From an uncultured Actinomycetes bacterium (GTDB taxonomy: Bacteria; Actinomycetota; Thermoleophilia; Gaiellales; F1-60-MAGs149): a stretch of DNA of 5,683 nucleotides. The position numbers and the translations under genes are program-made. The notes beneath the pieces were generated by a model, which worked only from the letters and a program-made list of their open reading frames with translations, was not told the origin of the DNA and made no database searches. Below, one piece after another: positions 1 through 5,331 of this stretch. The DNA lies in contig CAIQOY010000380.1 of NCBI GenBank assembly GCA_903873565.1, forward strand, positions 1 to 5,683, written 5' to 3'. The first letter of the stretch is position 1; each line of letters begins with the position of its first letter.

Positions 1-429
1 GAGGTAGTCGCGCACGGCGTTGCGCTGCACGACCAGGTAGGCCTTGACCCGCAGAGCCTCGTCCGCCGTCGGCGCCACCACGACGTGGTCGTCGTCGAGC
101 ACCACCTCGATCGTCTCGAGCGGCCGGGTGCGGCGCAGCTGTCGGATCCCCGCCTCGATCCCGCCCAGCGAGCCCATGATGGTCAACGGGGGGCGGGACG
201 CGCGCACGGACGTGGCCCAGCCGTCGGTGGCCTCGACGGCCTCCAGCACCTGGGCGTAGCGCTCGACGAGGTCGGGCAGGACGTGGTCGTGGTCGAAGGA
301 GTCGCGGTGGCCGGCGTGCAGCGCCGCAGCCGCGCCCCCGACGAGCACCGCATCGGGCACGACGCGCTGGAGGTCGGCCGCGGAGGCAAGCACCTGAGCG
401 AGGAGTCGGGAGCAGGGCGCGCCGGCCAC
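1..429 (-). CDS. AbiEii-type nucleotidyltransferase, 3' end off window
   Basis: The visible part is 143 codons from a GTG start; the frame is still open at the left edge, so the C-terminus is missing. An N-terminal helix (about residues 7-24) leads into LVGG (29-32) and then H41-R42-x-S44-x-D46-x-D48. This resembles the GG...HRxSxDxD signature of the AbiEii/AbiGii and related minimal nucleotidyltransferases, with D46 and D48 as the expected metal-binding pair. A later segment, VKAYLVVQRNAVRDYL (about 128-143), matches the 'K...R.....RDY.D' region seen near the end of the catalytic domain in that family. Such proteins transfer a nucleotide to RNA or protein and often act as toxins of toxin-antitoxin pairs, but housekeeping or orphan members exist. 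Two in-frame stops lie just upstream of GTG 429, so the gene cannot start earlier except at a CTG. A GTG at codon 13 is an alternative. No antitoxin gene precedes it; a partner could lie beyond the left edge. Confidence 0.72.
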   Translation of the reverse strand, partial: MAGAPCSRLLAQVLASAADLQRVVPDAVLVGGAAAALHAGHRDSFDHDHVLPDLVERYAQVLEAVEATDGWATSVRASRPPLTIMGSLGGIEAGIRQLRRTRPLETIEVVLDDDHVVVAPTADEALRVKAYLVVQRNAVRDYL

Positions 430-437
430 CTTCAGAT

Positions 438-467
438 ATTATCAGATCGGATAACAATCTTGGTCAT
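438..467 (-). promoter_or_regulatory. Sigma70-like promoter of the nucleotidyltransferase gene, probably leaderless
   Basis: On the minus strand a -10 hexamer GATAAT (438-443, 5 of 6 to TATAAT) is preceded, after an 18-nt spacer, by ATGACC (462-467), which matches TTGACA at four positions. The predicted transcription start, about 7 nt past the -10, falls at about 431, only 2 nt before the GTG at 429. The mRNA would then have almost no 5' leader, which fits the lack of a Shine-Dalgarno sequence. Leaderless mRNAs are common in Actinomycetota. The short AT-rich stretch stands out sharply from its GC-rich surroundings. Confidence 0.55.
439..454. promoter_or_regulatory. 16-bp inverted repeat, probable operator
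   Basis: The sequence TTATCAGATCGGATAA reads TTATCCGATCTGATAA on the other strand, so 14 of 16 positions are symmetric around a central GATC, with TTATC/GATAA arms. It overlaps the -10 hexamer and part of the spacer of the promoter above, which is where a dimeric repressor would block RNA polymerase. The regulator is not identifiable in this window; autoregulation by a toxin-antitoxin complex or an unlinked repressor are both possible. Confidence 0.5.
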
Positions 468-500
468 CGGGCCTTGACCGGCCACGCCCCTGAACCCGCC

Positions 501-806
501 TCACTCCGACTTGTACTCCGGCTCGAACAACTCGGGCTCGGACTGCCCCACGTCGATCGCCTCGCGGGTGGCCGCCCCCGCGGCCTCGGCCACCGTGCTC
601 CCGCGCTCGCGGGCCTCGACGTACGCGCCGCCGCCCGACTTCGCCGCGGTGGCCGCGGCCTGGGCGGCCGTGACCGCGAGCTCGGCGGCGTCCTGCGCCG
701 CCTTCCTCGCGCTCTCCGCCGCCTCACGGGCCTTGTCGCGCACCTCCGTCGGGGTGGCGTCGCGGACGTCCTCGATGCCGTGCTTCGCCTCCTGGATCAG
801 CCCCAT
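501..806 (-). CDS. Alanine-rich helical protein (paralogue A), unknown function
   Basis: This 101-residue protein has about one quarter alanine and no cysteine, tryptophan, signal peptide or membrane segment. It starts MGLIQEAK, continues with a long predicted helix rich in A, K, E and R (about 20-56, including DKAREAA at 24-30), a GGG break at 58-60, a second helix (about 61-84) and an acidic tail ending EPEYKSE. The ATG at 806 is fixed by a strong AAGGAGG Shine-Dalgarno (813-819) six bases upstream; the frame stays open much further but only as a shadow of the opposite-strand gene. It is clearly related to the protein at 2875-3177: the same MGL start, identical DKAREAA, and shared A-T-A-A spacing up to an 'AR..G' motif. 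It resembles cytoplasmic LEA-like or phasin-like amphipathic helices only in composition, so no function is assigned. It is divergent from the secreted protein gene and lies 71 bp upstream of the nucleotidyltransferase start. Confidence 0.82.
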   Translation of the reverse strand: MGLIQEAKHGIEDVRDATPTEVRDKAREAAESARKAAQDAAELAVTAAQAAATAAKSGGGAYVEARERGSTVAEAAGAATREAIDVGQSEPELFEPEYKSE

Positions 807-860
807 GGCCGGCCTCCTTCGTGGTGGTCGGCCCATCGTCGGCCCGGGGCGGACGGCGCC

Positions 861-878
861 GACGGGGGAAAGCCCGTC
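861..878. other. Small perfect inverted repeat in the divergent intergenic region
   Basis: GACGGG (861-866) and CCCGTC (873-878) form a perfect 6-bp stem around a GGAAAG loop. It lies between two divergently transcribed genes, where a terminator is not expected. It could be an operator or a structured 5' leader element of the alanine-rich gene, or chance in GC-rich DNA. No T-tract follows. Confidence 0.2.
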
Positions 879-913
879 CTGTGCTGCGGGCCACCCCCGG
901 GCTCGCCCGCGTC

Positions 914-922
914 TGCGATACT
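914..922 (+). promoter_or_regulatory. Possible extended -10 promoter for the secreted protein gene
   Basis: TGC-GATACT fits an extended -10 (TGn plus a 4-of-6 hexamer) and is the most AT-like patch in the 807-975 intergenic region. It would start transcription near 929, leaving a leader of about 47 nt before GTG 976. No convincing -35 is visible. The same patch reads AGTATC on the minus strand, so it could also serve the divergent alanine-rich gene. This is a weak call. Confidence 0.25.
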
Positions 923-975
923 CGCGCAGCGGCCACCACCCCCGGTCGGCCGCGACGCGCGGAGAGGAGCGGGGC

Positions 976-2805
976 GTGCGCCAGACGTCGATGCGGATGA
1001 TCGCCAGCCTGATCGTGATCGGCGCGGTCCTGACGGCCGCGGGCGCGGCCGGCGCCCAGGGGTCGGTCGTGGCCGCCCCCGACATGGCTACGATCGGCGC
1101 GGTCCCGACGGGCCCGGTCGCCGGCGGCGCCCCGGGCACGTGGAGCGCCCCCACCCCCGACCCGGGCGCACCCGCCGACCTCGTGCAGCAGATCAGCGGG
1201 ACGGGCATCCTCGACCCGACCCCCGCCGAGTGGTCCCCGCAGGGCACGCTCATCACCAGCAGCGGCTTCGACCCCCTGGTCGACGGCTTCAGCTTCATGA
1301 ACTACTCGGACCACGCCGACGGCTTCCCGAACATCGCCAACACCGTCTTCTTCGACGTGCCGTTCGAGGACCCGGTCGGCCTGACCCCCGACGACATGCG
1401 CGCGCTGTTCGGCAACGAGGCCTGCACGAACCGCGTCGGCCCCTGCCTGCCGACGCTCGCGGCCGAGGCCGCGCGCGAGGCCTACAACAACGTGATGGAC
1501 GGCGGCCACTGCTTCGGCATCGCCGGCACCGCCTCGCAGCTGTTCGACGGCGACCTCCCCCTGCGGGCCATCGGGAGCGCGTTCCGGCCGCCGTACCGCA
1601 CGCCGTGGTCGTCGACGATGACCCGCACCATCGCCCGCAACTTCGCCTGGCAGTTCGTCAACGACGCCAACCAGTACCAGGTGTCGCCGACCCAGGCCGT
1701 GGCGGTGCTCCGGCGGGCGCTCAAGCCCGGTGCCGCCCCCTACGTCCTCGCGCTGTGGGAGACCCCGCCGGGCCAGGGCGGCCACGCGATCACGCCGACG
1801 GCGCTCTACGACCGCGGCAACGGCCTCTACGACATCGCGGTCTGGGACAACAACTACCCGGGCCGCGTCCGCGCCGTGCACATCGACACGACCGCCAACG
1901 GCGGCAAGGGGTCGATGCAGTACCTGATGTTCACGAGCCCCGGCCAGCCCCCGACGATGGCCGGCGGGGACTTCTCGCTGATCCCCGCGGCGAAGCTCCT
2001 CGGCCCCCAGCCCTGCCCGTTCTGCGGATCCGCCGCCGGCACGACGCTGACCATCGACGCGGTCGTGGTGCCCAGCGGGGGCACGGTCGACGTGGACGTC
2101 GTCGGCCTCGACGGCAAGGACATCCCGGGCCTCGAGGCGTTCCCGGCGATCGACCCGCCGGCCGACGGCATGCAGACCTTCCCCGTCGTCACGGTCCCCG
2201 AGGGCGTCGCCTTCCGGGTGATCCTCAAGACCTCGGGGATCAAGGAGACGGTCGTGACGTCGGTCACGGCGCAGGCCGACCACGGCACCTGGATCGCCTC
2301 GAACCTCGCGATCCGCCCGAAGTCGCGGGACGTGGTCACGATCCGCCCCGACCGGCACGCGATCGCCTTCACGTCGACCAGCGGCACGGACCCGACGATG
2401 ACCGTGATCGACAGCGAGGACAGCGCCGGGACGGGCACCTCGTACCAGGTCGAGATGCGCAAGGTGCGCCTGAACGCGCGGCGCACGGTCGAGCTCGACC
2501 TCGACTTCGACGCGGAGGAGGCGATCCTCCTGACCGACCAGCGCACGACGGGCCGCATCTCGCTCGCCGCGACGATGGAGAGCCCGACCACCGAGGCCGT
2601 GCTCTACAGCTGGTCCGAGGCGCCGCCGAGGGGCTACGACCTGACGGTCGACTTCAAGCAGTGGACATCGTCGGCGCCGACGGCCCTCGCGGGCTGGCTG
2701 ACCACGCCGTCGGGCGAGCGCCGCGACCTCACCTGGCGCACGCGGATCGCCTCGCCGCAGTCGGCGCAGACCGCGGGCGGCGTCGCCGGCGTCAACACCT
2801 GGTAG
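976..2805 (+). CDS. Secreted protein with predicted papain-like cysteine peptidase core
   Basis: The protein has 609 residues from GTG 976, chosen because GGAGAGGAG (961-969) sits six bases upstream; ATGs at 991 and 997 are alternatives. Residues 1-27 form a signal peptide: charged R2/R7, a hydrophobic stretch from I9 to about A25, and an A-G-A cleavage site before Q28. A Pro/Gly-rich linker (about 30-85) follows. The central region carries GGHC179FG, then GGH270AI, then WD291N292N293YPG. The order Cys, His, Asn/Asp and the 'GHA...YDIAVWDNNYPG' strand pattern fit a papain-like (C1/C39-like) thiol peptidase or transglutaminase-type fold. C150/C157 and C347/C350 (PCPFCG) may form disulfides outside the cell. 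From about residue 355 to the end the protein looks beta-rich, alternating hydrophobic and polar, like one or two Ig-like or jelly-roll domains; there is no C-terminal membrane anchor or sortase motif. I recognise no named family. Secretion is well supported; peptidase activity is inferred. Confidence 0.85.
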   Translation: MRQTSMRMIASLIVIGAVLTAAGAAGAQGSVVAAPDMATIGAVPTGPVAGGAPGTWSAPTPDPGAPADLVQQISGTGILDPTPAEWSPQGTLITSSGFDPLVDGFSFMNYSDHADGFPNIANTVFFDVPFEDPVGLTPDDMRALFGNEACTNRVGPCLPTLAAEAAREAYNNVMDGGHCFGIAGTASQLFDGDLPLRAIGSAFRPPYRTPWSSTMTRTIARNFAWQFVNDANQYQVSPTQAVAVLRRALKPGAAPYVLALWETPPGQGGHAITPTALYDRGNGLYDIAVWDNNYPGRVRAVHIDTTANGGKGSMQYLMFTSPGQPPTMAGGDFSLIPAAKLLGPQPCPFCGSAAGTTLTIDAVVVPSGGTVDVDVVGLDGKDIPGLEAFPAIDPPADGMQTFPVVTVPEGVAFRVILKTSGIKETVVTSVTAQADHGTWIASNLAIRPKSRDVVTIRPDRHAIAFTSTSGTDPTMTVIDSEDSAGTGTSYQVEMRKVRLNARRTVELDLDFDAEEAILLTDQRTTGRISLAATMESPTTEAVLYSWSEAPPRGYDLTVDFKQWTSSAPTALAGWLTTPSGERRDLTWRTRIASPQSAQTAGGVAGVNTW

Positions 2806-2859
2806 CAGGACGCCGGCGGCTCCGGGACCATCGGCGGGATCTCGTAGAGGACCCCGACG

Positions 2860-2893
2860 CGGGGGCCAGGCGGCTCAGCCCCCGGTCGGGGGC
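2860..2893. terminator. Alternative GC hairpins at the convergent gene junction
   Basis: A 7-mer occurs three times in alternating sense: CGGGGGC (2860-2866), GCCCCCG (2878-2884) and CGGGGGC (2887-2893). The middle copy can pair with either flank, giving an 11-nt loop or a tight 2-nt loop. It lies after the stop of the secreted protein (2805) and spans the stop codon of the opposing small gene (2875). A bidirectional terminator without a T-tract, as often proposed for high-GC actinobacteria, is possible. No other terminator is visible in the 69-bp gap. Confidence 0.3.
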
Positions 2894-3177
2894 GCCGGCG
2901 CCTCGGATTCGTCCGCCATGTTCGGCGTAGCGGCCTCCGCCGGCTCGAGCGCGCCGCGCCCGGCCTGCTTGGCCGCGTCCGTCAGGCCCTGGCCCTCGGC
3001 GCGCGCCTGCTTGAACGAGGCCTCGCCCTTGTCGAAGGCGTCGGAGGCGGCGTCGGCCGCGGTCTGCGCGACCTCGCCGGCGCTGACCGCCGCGGCCTTC
3101 GCGTTCGTCGCGGCCTCGCGGGCCTTGTCCTTGAGGTCCGCGGGGACCGCCTTCTTGAAGTCGTCCAGAAGCCCCAT
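2875..3177 (-). CDS. Alanine-rich helical protein (paralogue B), unknown function
   Basis: This is a 100-residue protein with about 29% alanine and no Cys or Trp. There are two adjacent ATGs (3180 and 3177). The second is preferred because GGGAGG (3183-3188) is five bases from it but only two from the first, and it gives the same MGL N-terminus as the related protein at 501-806. Residues 17-23 are DKAREAA, identical to residues 24-30 of that protein, so one gap of about seven residues accounts for the N-terminal difference. Helical A/K/D/E-rich sequence runs to about residue 78, followed by a Pro/Ala/Glu-rich disordered tail ending APAPPTGG. It converges with the secreted protein gene and lies 43 bp downstream of the dehydrogenase operon on the same strand, so read-through from that operon is possible. 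Composition suggests a soluble amphipathic helix protein (LEA-, phasin- or apolipoprotein-like), but nothing identifies a partner. Confidence 0.82.
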   Translation of the reverse strand: MGLLDDFKKAVPADLKDKAREAATNAKAAAVSAGEVAQTAADAASDAFDKGEASFKQARAEGQGLTDAAKQAGRGALEPAEAATPNMADESEAPAPPTGG

Positions 3178-3207
3178 CATCGCCTCCCGGGGTCGTCGGT
3201 CGGTCCC

Positions 3208-3213
3208 ATCGTA
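3208..3213 (-). promoter_or_regulatory. Possible -10 element of alanine-rich gene B
   Basis: TACGAT on the minus strand fits the TAnnnT pattern of actinobacterial -10 elements and would place the transcription start near 3201, about 23 nt before ATG 3177. There is no recognisable -35 at the expected distance, which would fall inside the end of the upstream dehydrogenase gene. This is a weak call. Confidence 0.22.
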
Positions 3214-3220
3214 GTGCCGC

Positions 3221-4132
3221 TCAGGCCTCGATCCGCTCGGGGAAGCCCGGCGCGCGCAGCTCCGTCCCGCAGGCGTCCTCGATCAGGCGCACGATCTCCG
3301 GCGACTGGGCCTCGCCGCCGTAGCGCTCCTTGGCCCGCAGGTACTGGTCGCGGACGGCGGTGGCCAGCTCGAGCGGCACGCCGTACTCCTCGCCCATCGC
3401 CAGGTTGAAGCCGAGGTCCTTGAGCGCGAGGTCGAAGGTGAAGTCGATCATGTACGAGCCGCTGAGGATGACCTGGCCCTCCGTCTCGTGCACGAACGAG
3501 TTGCCCGAGGAGGCCTGGATCACCTGCCAGGCGGTGCCGAGGTCGATCCCCGCCTGCTTGGCCAGCATCATCGCCTCGCCGTCGGCGACGAGGTGGATGA
3601 AGGCGAGCATGTTCGTGATCGCCTTGATCTTCGAGGCCTGCCCGACCCCGCCGACGTGGAACTGGCGGTTGCCGATCAGCCGGAAGAGCGGCATGTGCTG
3701 CTCGACGAGCTCGGCGTCGCCGCCGAGGATCACGGTCACGCCGCCGGTCTTGGCGAGGTGCACGCCGCCGGTGACGGGCGACTCGATCGTGCGGATGCCG
3801 CGCTCGGCGAGCCGGGCGGCGAGGTCGACGATCAGGTCGTGGTCGTTCGTCGAGTTGTCGATCCAGACGGCGCCCTCGCCGAGGCCCTCGATCAGGCCGC
3901 GCTCGCCGAGGACGACGGTCTCGATCGCCCGCGTGGAGGGCAGGCAGGTGAAGGCCACGTCCGCGCCCGCGGCGGCGTCAGCGGGGTCGTCGGCCCAGCG
4001 GGCGCCCGCGGCGACCAGCTCGTCGCCGTTCGCCCGGTTGAGGTCGGTGACGGCCAGCTCGTGCCCGGCGCGCAGCAGGTTCATGGCGATCGGGGCGCCG
4101 AGCGCGCCGAGGCCGATGTAGGCGATCCTCAT
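3221..4132 (-). CDS. 3-hydroxyisobutyrate dehydrogenase/GLYR1-like beta-hydroxyacid dehydrogenase
   Basis: The 303-residue length is typical for the family. The N-terminal Rossmann domain opens MRIAYIGLGALGAP with the G7-x-G9-x-x-G12 dinucleotide loop. The acidic D30 at the end of the second strand favours NAD(H) over NADP(H), by inference. DNST (92-95) and ESPVTGG (117-123) match the two substrate-binding motifs; the usual Ser of 'PVSG' is Thr121 here. GVGQASKIKAITNM (162-175) contains the catalytic-lysine motif; by comparison with plant GLYR1 (AKMKLIVNM) the catalytic residue is K170 with N174. The C-terminal half is the all-helical domain. Members reversibly oxidise small beta-hydroxy acids (3-hydroxyisobutyrate, tartronate semialdehyde/glycerate, gamma-hydroxybutyrate). 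The start ATG overlaps the upstream stop as ATGA, and GGGAGGAG (4141-4148) lies eight bases upstream. It is the last gene of the catabolic operon and probably acts on a product of the preceding enzymes; the substrate is not known. Confidence 0.9.
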   Translation of the reverse strand: MRIAYIGLGALGAPIAMNLLRAGHELAVTDLNRANGDELVAAGARWADDPADAAAGADVAFTCLPSTRAIETVVLGERGLIEGLGEGAVWIDNSTNDHDLIVDLAARLAERGIRTIESPVTGGVHLAKTGGVTVILGGDAELVEQHMPLFRLIGNRQFHVGGVGQASKIKAITNMLAFIHLVADGEAMMLAKQAGIDLGTAWQVIQASSGNSFVHETEGQVILSGSYMIDFTFDLALKDLGFNLAMGEEYGVPLELATAVRDQYLRAKERYGGEAQSPEIVRLIEDACGTELRAPGFPERIEA

Positions 4133-5331
4133 GGGTAGTGCTCCTCCCGGAGCTCGCCGTACACCGGGTTGAGGTGCAGGGCCGTGCCGGTGTAGGGGTT
4201 GGCGCGCGCGACGTCCTCGTCGAGCTCGACGCCGAGCCCGGGCGCCGTCGGGATGATCACGTGGCCGTCCTCGAAGCCCATCTTGGTCTTCAGGATCTCG
4301 GCGTGGAAGCCGCCCCAGTCGCGGATCGACTCGAGGATCAGGAAGTTCGGGGAGCAGGCGGCGATCTGCACGTTGGCCGCGCCGACGAGCGGGCCGCAGT
4401 AGAGGTGCGGCGCGATCTGCGCGTAGTGCGTCTCGGCCATGCCGGCGATCTTCTTGGCCTCGAGGATGCCGCCGACGCGGCCGAGGTTCATCTGCAGGAT
4501 CGAGGCGGCGCCCGTGCGCAGGACGCGGGCGAACTCGTACTTCGTGGTCAGCCGCTCGCCCGTGGCGATCGGGATCGAGGTGGCGTGCGCGACCTTGGCC
4601 ATCTCCTCCGGCATGTCGGGCGGCGTCGGCTCCTCGAACCAGAGGGGCTCGTACGGCTCGAGCCGCTTCGCCATCCGGATCGCACCCGAGGTCGTGAACT
4701 GCCCGTGCGTGCCGAACAGCATGTCCACGCCGGGGCCGACGGCCTCGCGGATCTGGCGCACGAAGCGCTCGCAGCGCTCGAGGGCCTCGACCGAGGGGTT
4801 GCGCGGGTCGAGCGTCGAGTAGCGGCCGGCCGGGTCGAACTTGACCGCGGTGAAGCCGGCCTCGACCGCCTCGACGGCGCGCTGGGTCGAGAGGTCCGGG
4901 TCGTGGTAGACGTCGACGGGGTCGCCCGGCTCCTCGTAGAGGTAGGTGTACGAGCGCAGCCGCTCGCGGACGCGCCCGCCGAGCAGGTCGTAGACGGGCT
5001 TGCCGGCGGACTTGCCGATGATGTCCCAGAGGGCCATCTCGATGCCGCTGAAGACGCCCATCGAGGTGACGTCCGGCCGGAAGTTGAAGCCGGCGCCGTA
5101 GACCTCGCGCCACATCGTCTCGATCCGGTGCGGGTCCATCCCGACGATGCGCCGCTCCATCATGTCGTCGATGCACTTCGCGATCACGTCGGGCCCGAAG
5201 GTGGCGACGTAGCACTCGCCGTAGCCGACGATCCCGTCGTCGGTGACGATCTTCACGAAGATGAAGTAGTTGCCGCCCTCGTGCGGCGGCGGGTTGCCGA
5301 CGACGAACGTCTCCCAGGAGGCGACCTTCAT
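4129..5331 (-). CDS. Mandelate racemase/muconate lactonizing-type enzyme, sugar-acid dehydratase-like
   Basis: This is a 400-residue enolase-superfamily protein. The capping domain (about 1-125) contains the usual GIVGYGEC (33-40) and the GIEMALWDIIGKSAGKPVYDLLGG region (96-119). The barrel shows K164-F165-D166 at the end of strand 2, H209 in GTHG (strand 3), E233 in WFEEP (strand 4), E259 in ATGER (strand 5), N282 in ILQMN (strand 6), H309 in APH (strand 7) and E334 in LILES (strand 8). The pattern is closest to galactonate dehydratase-like members, which abstract the alpha proton of a sugar acid and eliminate water to a 2-keto-3-deoxy acid. By spacing, the first metal ligand, normally Asp, falls on G207, and the strand-6 Asp is Asn; both are odd. 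The start ATG shares its A with the upstream TGA stop (TGATG) and has no good Shine-Dalgarno, so translation probably depends on coupling. Substrate unknown; racemase or cycloisomerase activity is also possible. Confidence 0.88.
   Translation of the reverse strand: MKVASWETFVVGNPPPHEGGNYFIFVKIVTDDGIVGYGECYVATFGPDVIAKCIDDMMERRIVGMDPHRIETMWREVYGAGFNFRPDVTSMGVFSGIEMALWDIIGKSAGKPVYDLLGGRVRERLRSYTYLYEEPGDPVDVYHDPDLSTQRAVEAVEAGFTAVKFDPAGRYSTLDPRNPSVEALERCERFVRQIREAVGPGVDMLFGTHGQFTTSGAIRMAKRLEPYEPLWFEEPTPPDMPEEMAKVAHATSIPIATGERLTTKYEFARVLRTGAASILQMNLGRVGGILEAKKIAGMAETHYAQIAPHLYCGPLVGAANVQIAACSPNFLILESIRDWGGFHAEILKTKMGFEDGHVIIPTAPGLGVELDEDVARANPYTGTALHLNPVYGELREEHYP

Noticed and set aside
807..1298. 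N-terminal extension of the 501-806 protein
   Set aside because: The frame is open but runs antisense to the secreted protein gene. The AAGGAGG site and the MGL start shared with the paralogue place the start at 806.
474..2930. Very long plus-strand open frame (818 codons) and similar long frames such as minus 724-2358
   Set aside because: Arg/Pro/Gly/His-rich low-complexity translations with no recognisable domain, overlapping genes that have signal peptide, motifs and Shine-Dalgarno sites. Long spurious frames are expected in GC-rich DNA.
501..3177. The locus as a toxin-antitoxin or phage-defence island
   Set aside because: Only one gene (the nucleotidyltransferase) hints at defence. The other genes look like a secreted enzyme and helical proteins, with no mobility genes, att sites or composition change.
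3178..3220. Terminator between the dehydrogenase operon and small gene B
   Set aside because: No stable hairpin or T-tract is visible in these 43 bases, only a weak -10-like TACGAT.
4133..5215. Upstream extension of the beta-hydroxyacid dehydrogenase frame to 5215
   Set aside because: The added residues are Arg/Pro-rich shadow sequence of the overlapping enzyme gene. The Rossmann start MRIAYIGLG and the GGGAGGAG site fix the start at 4132.
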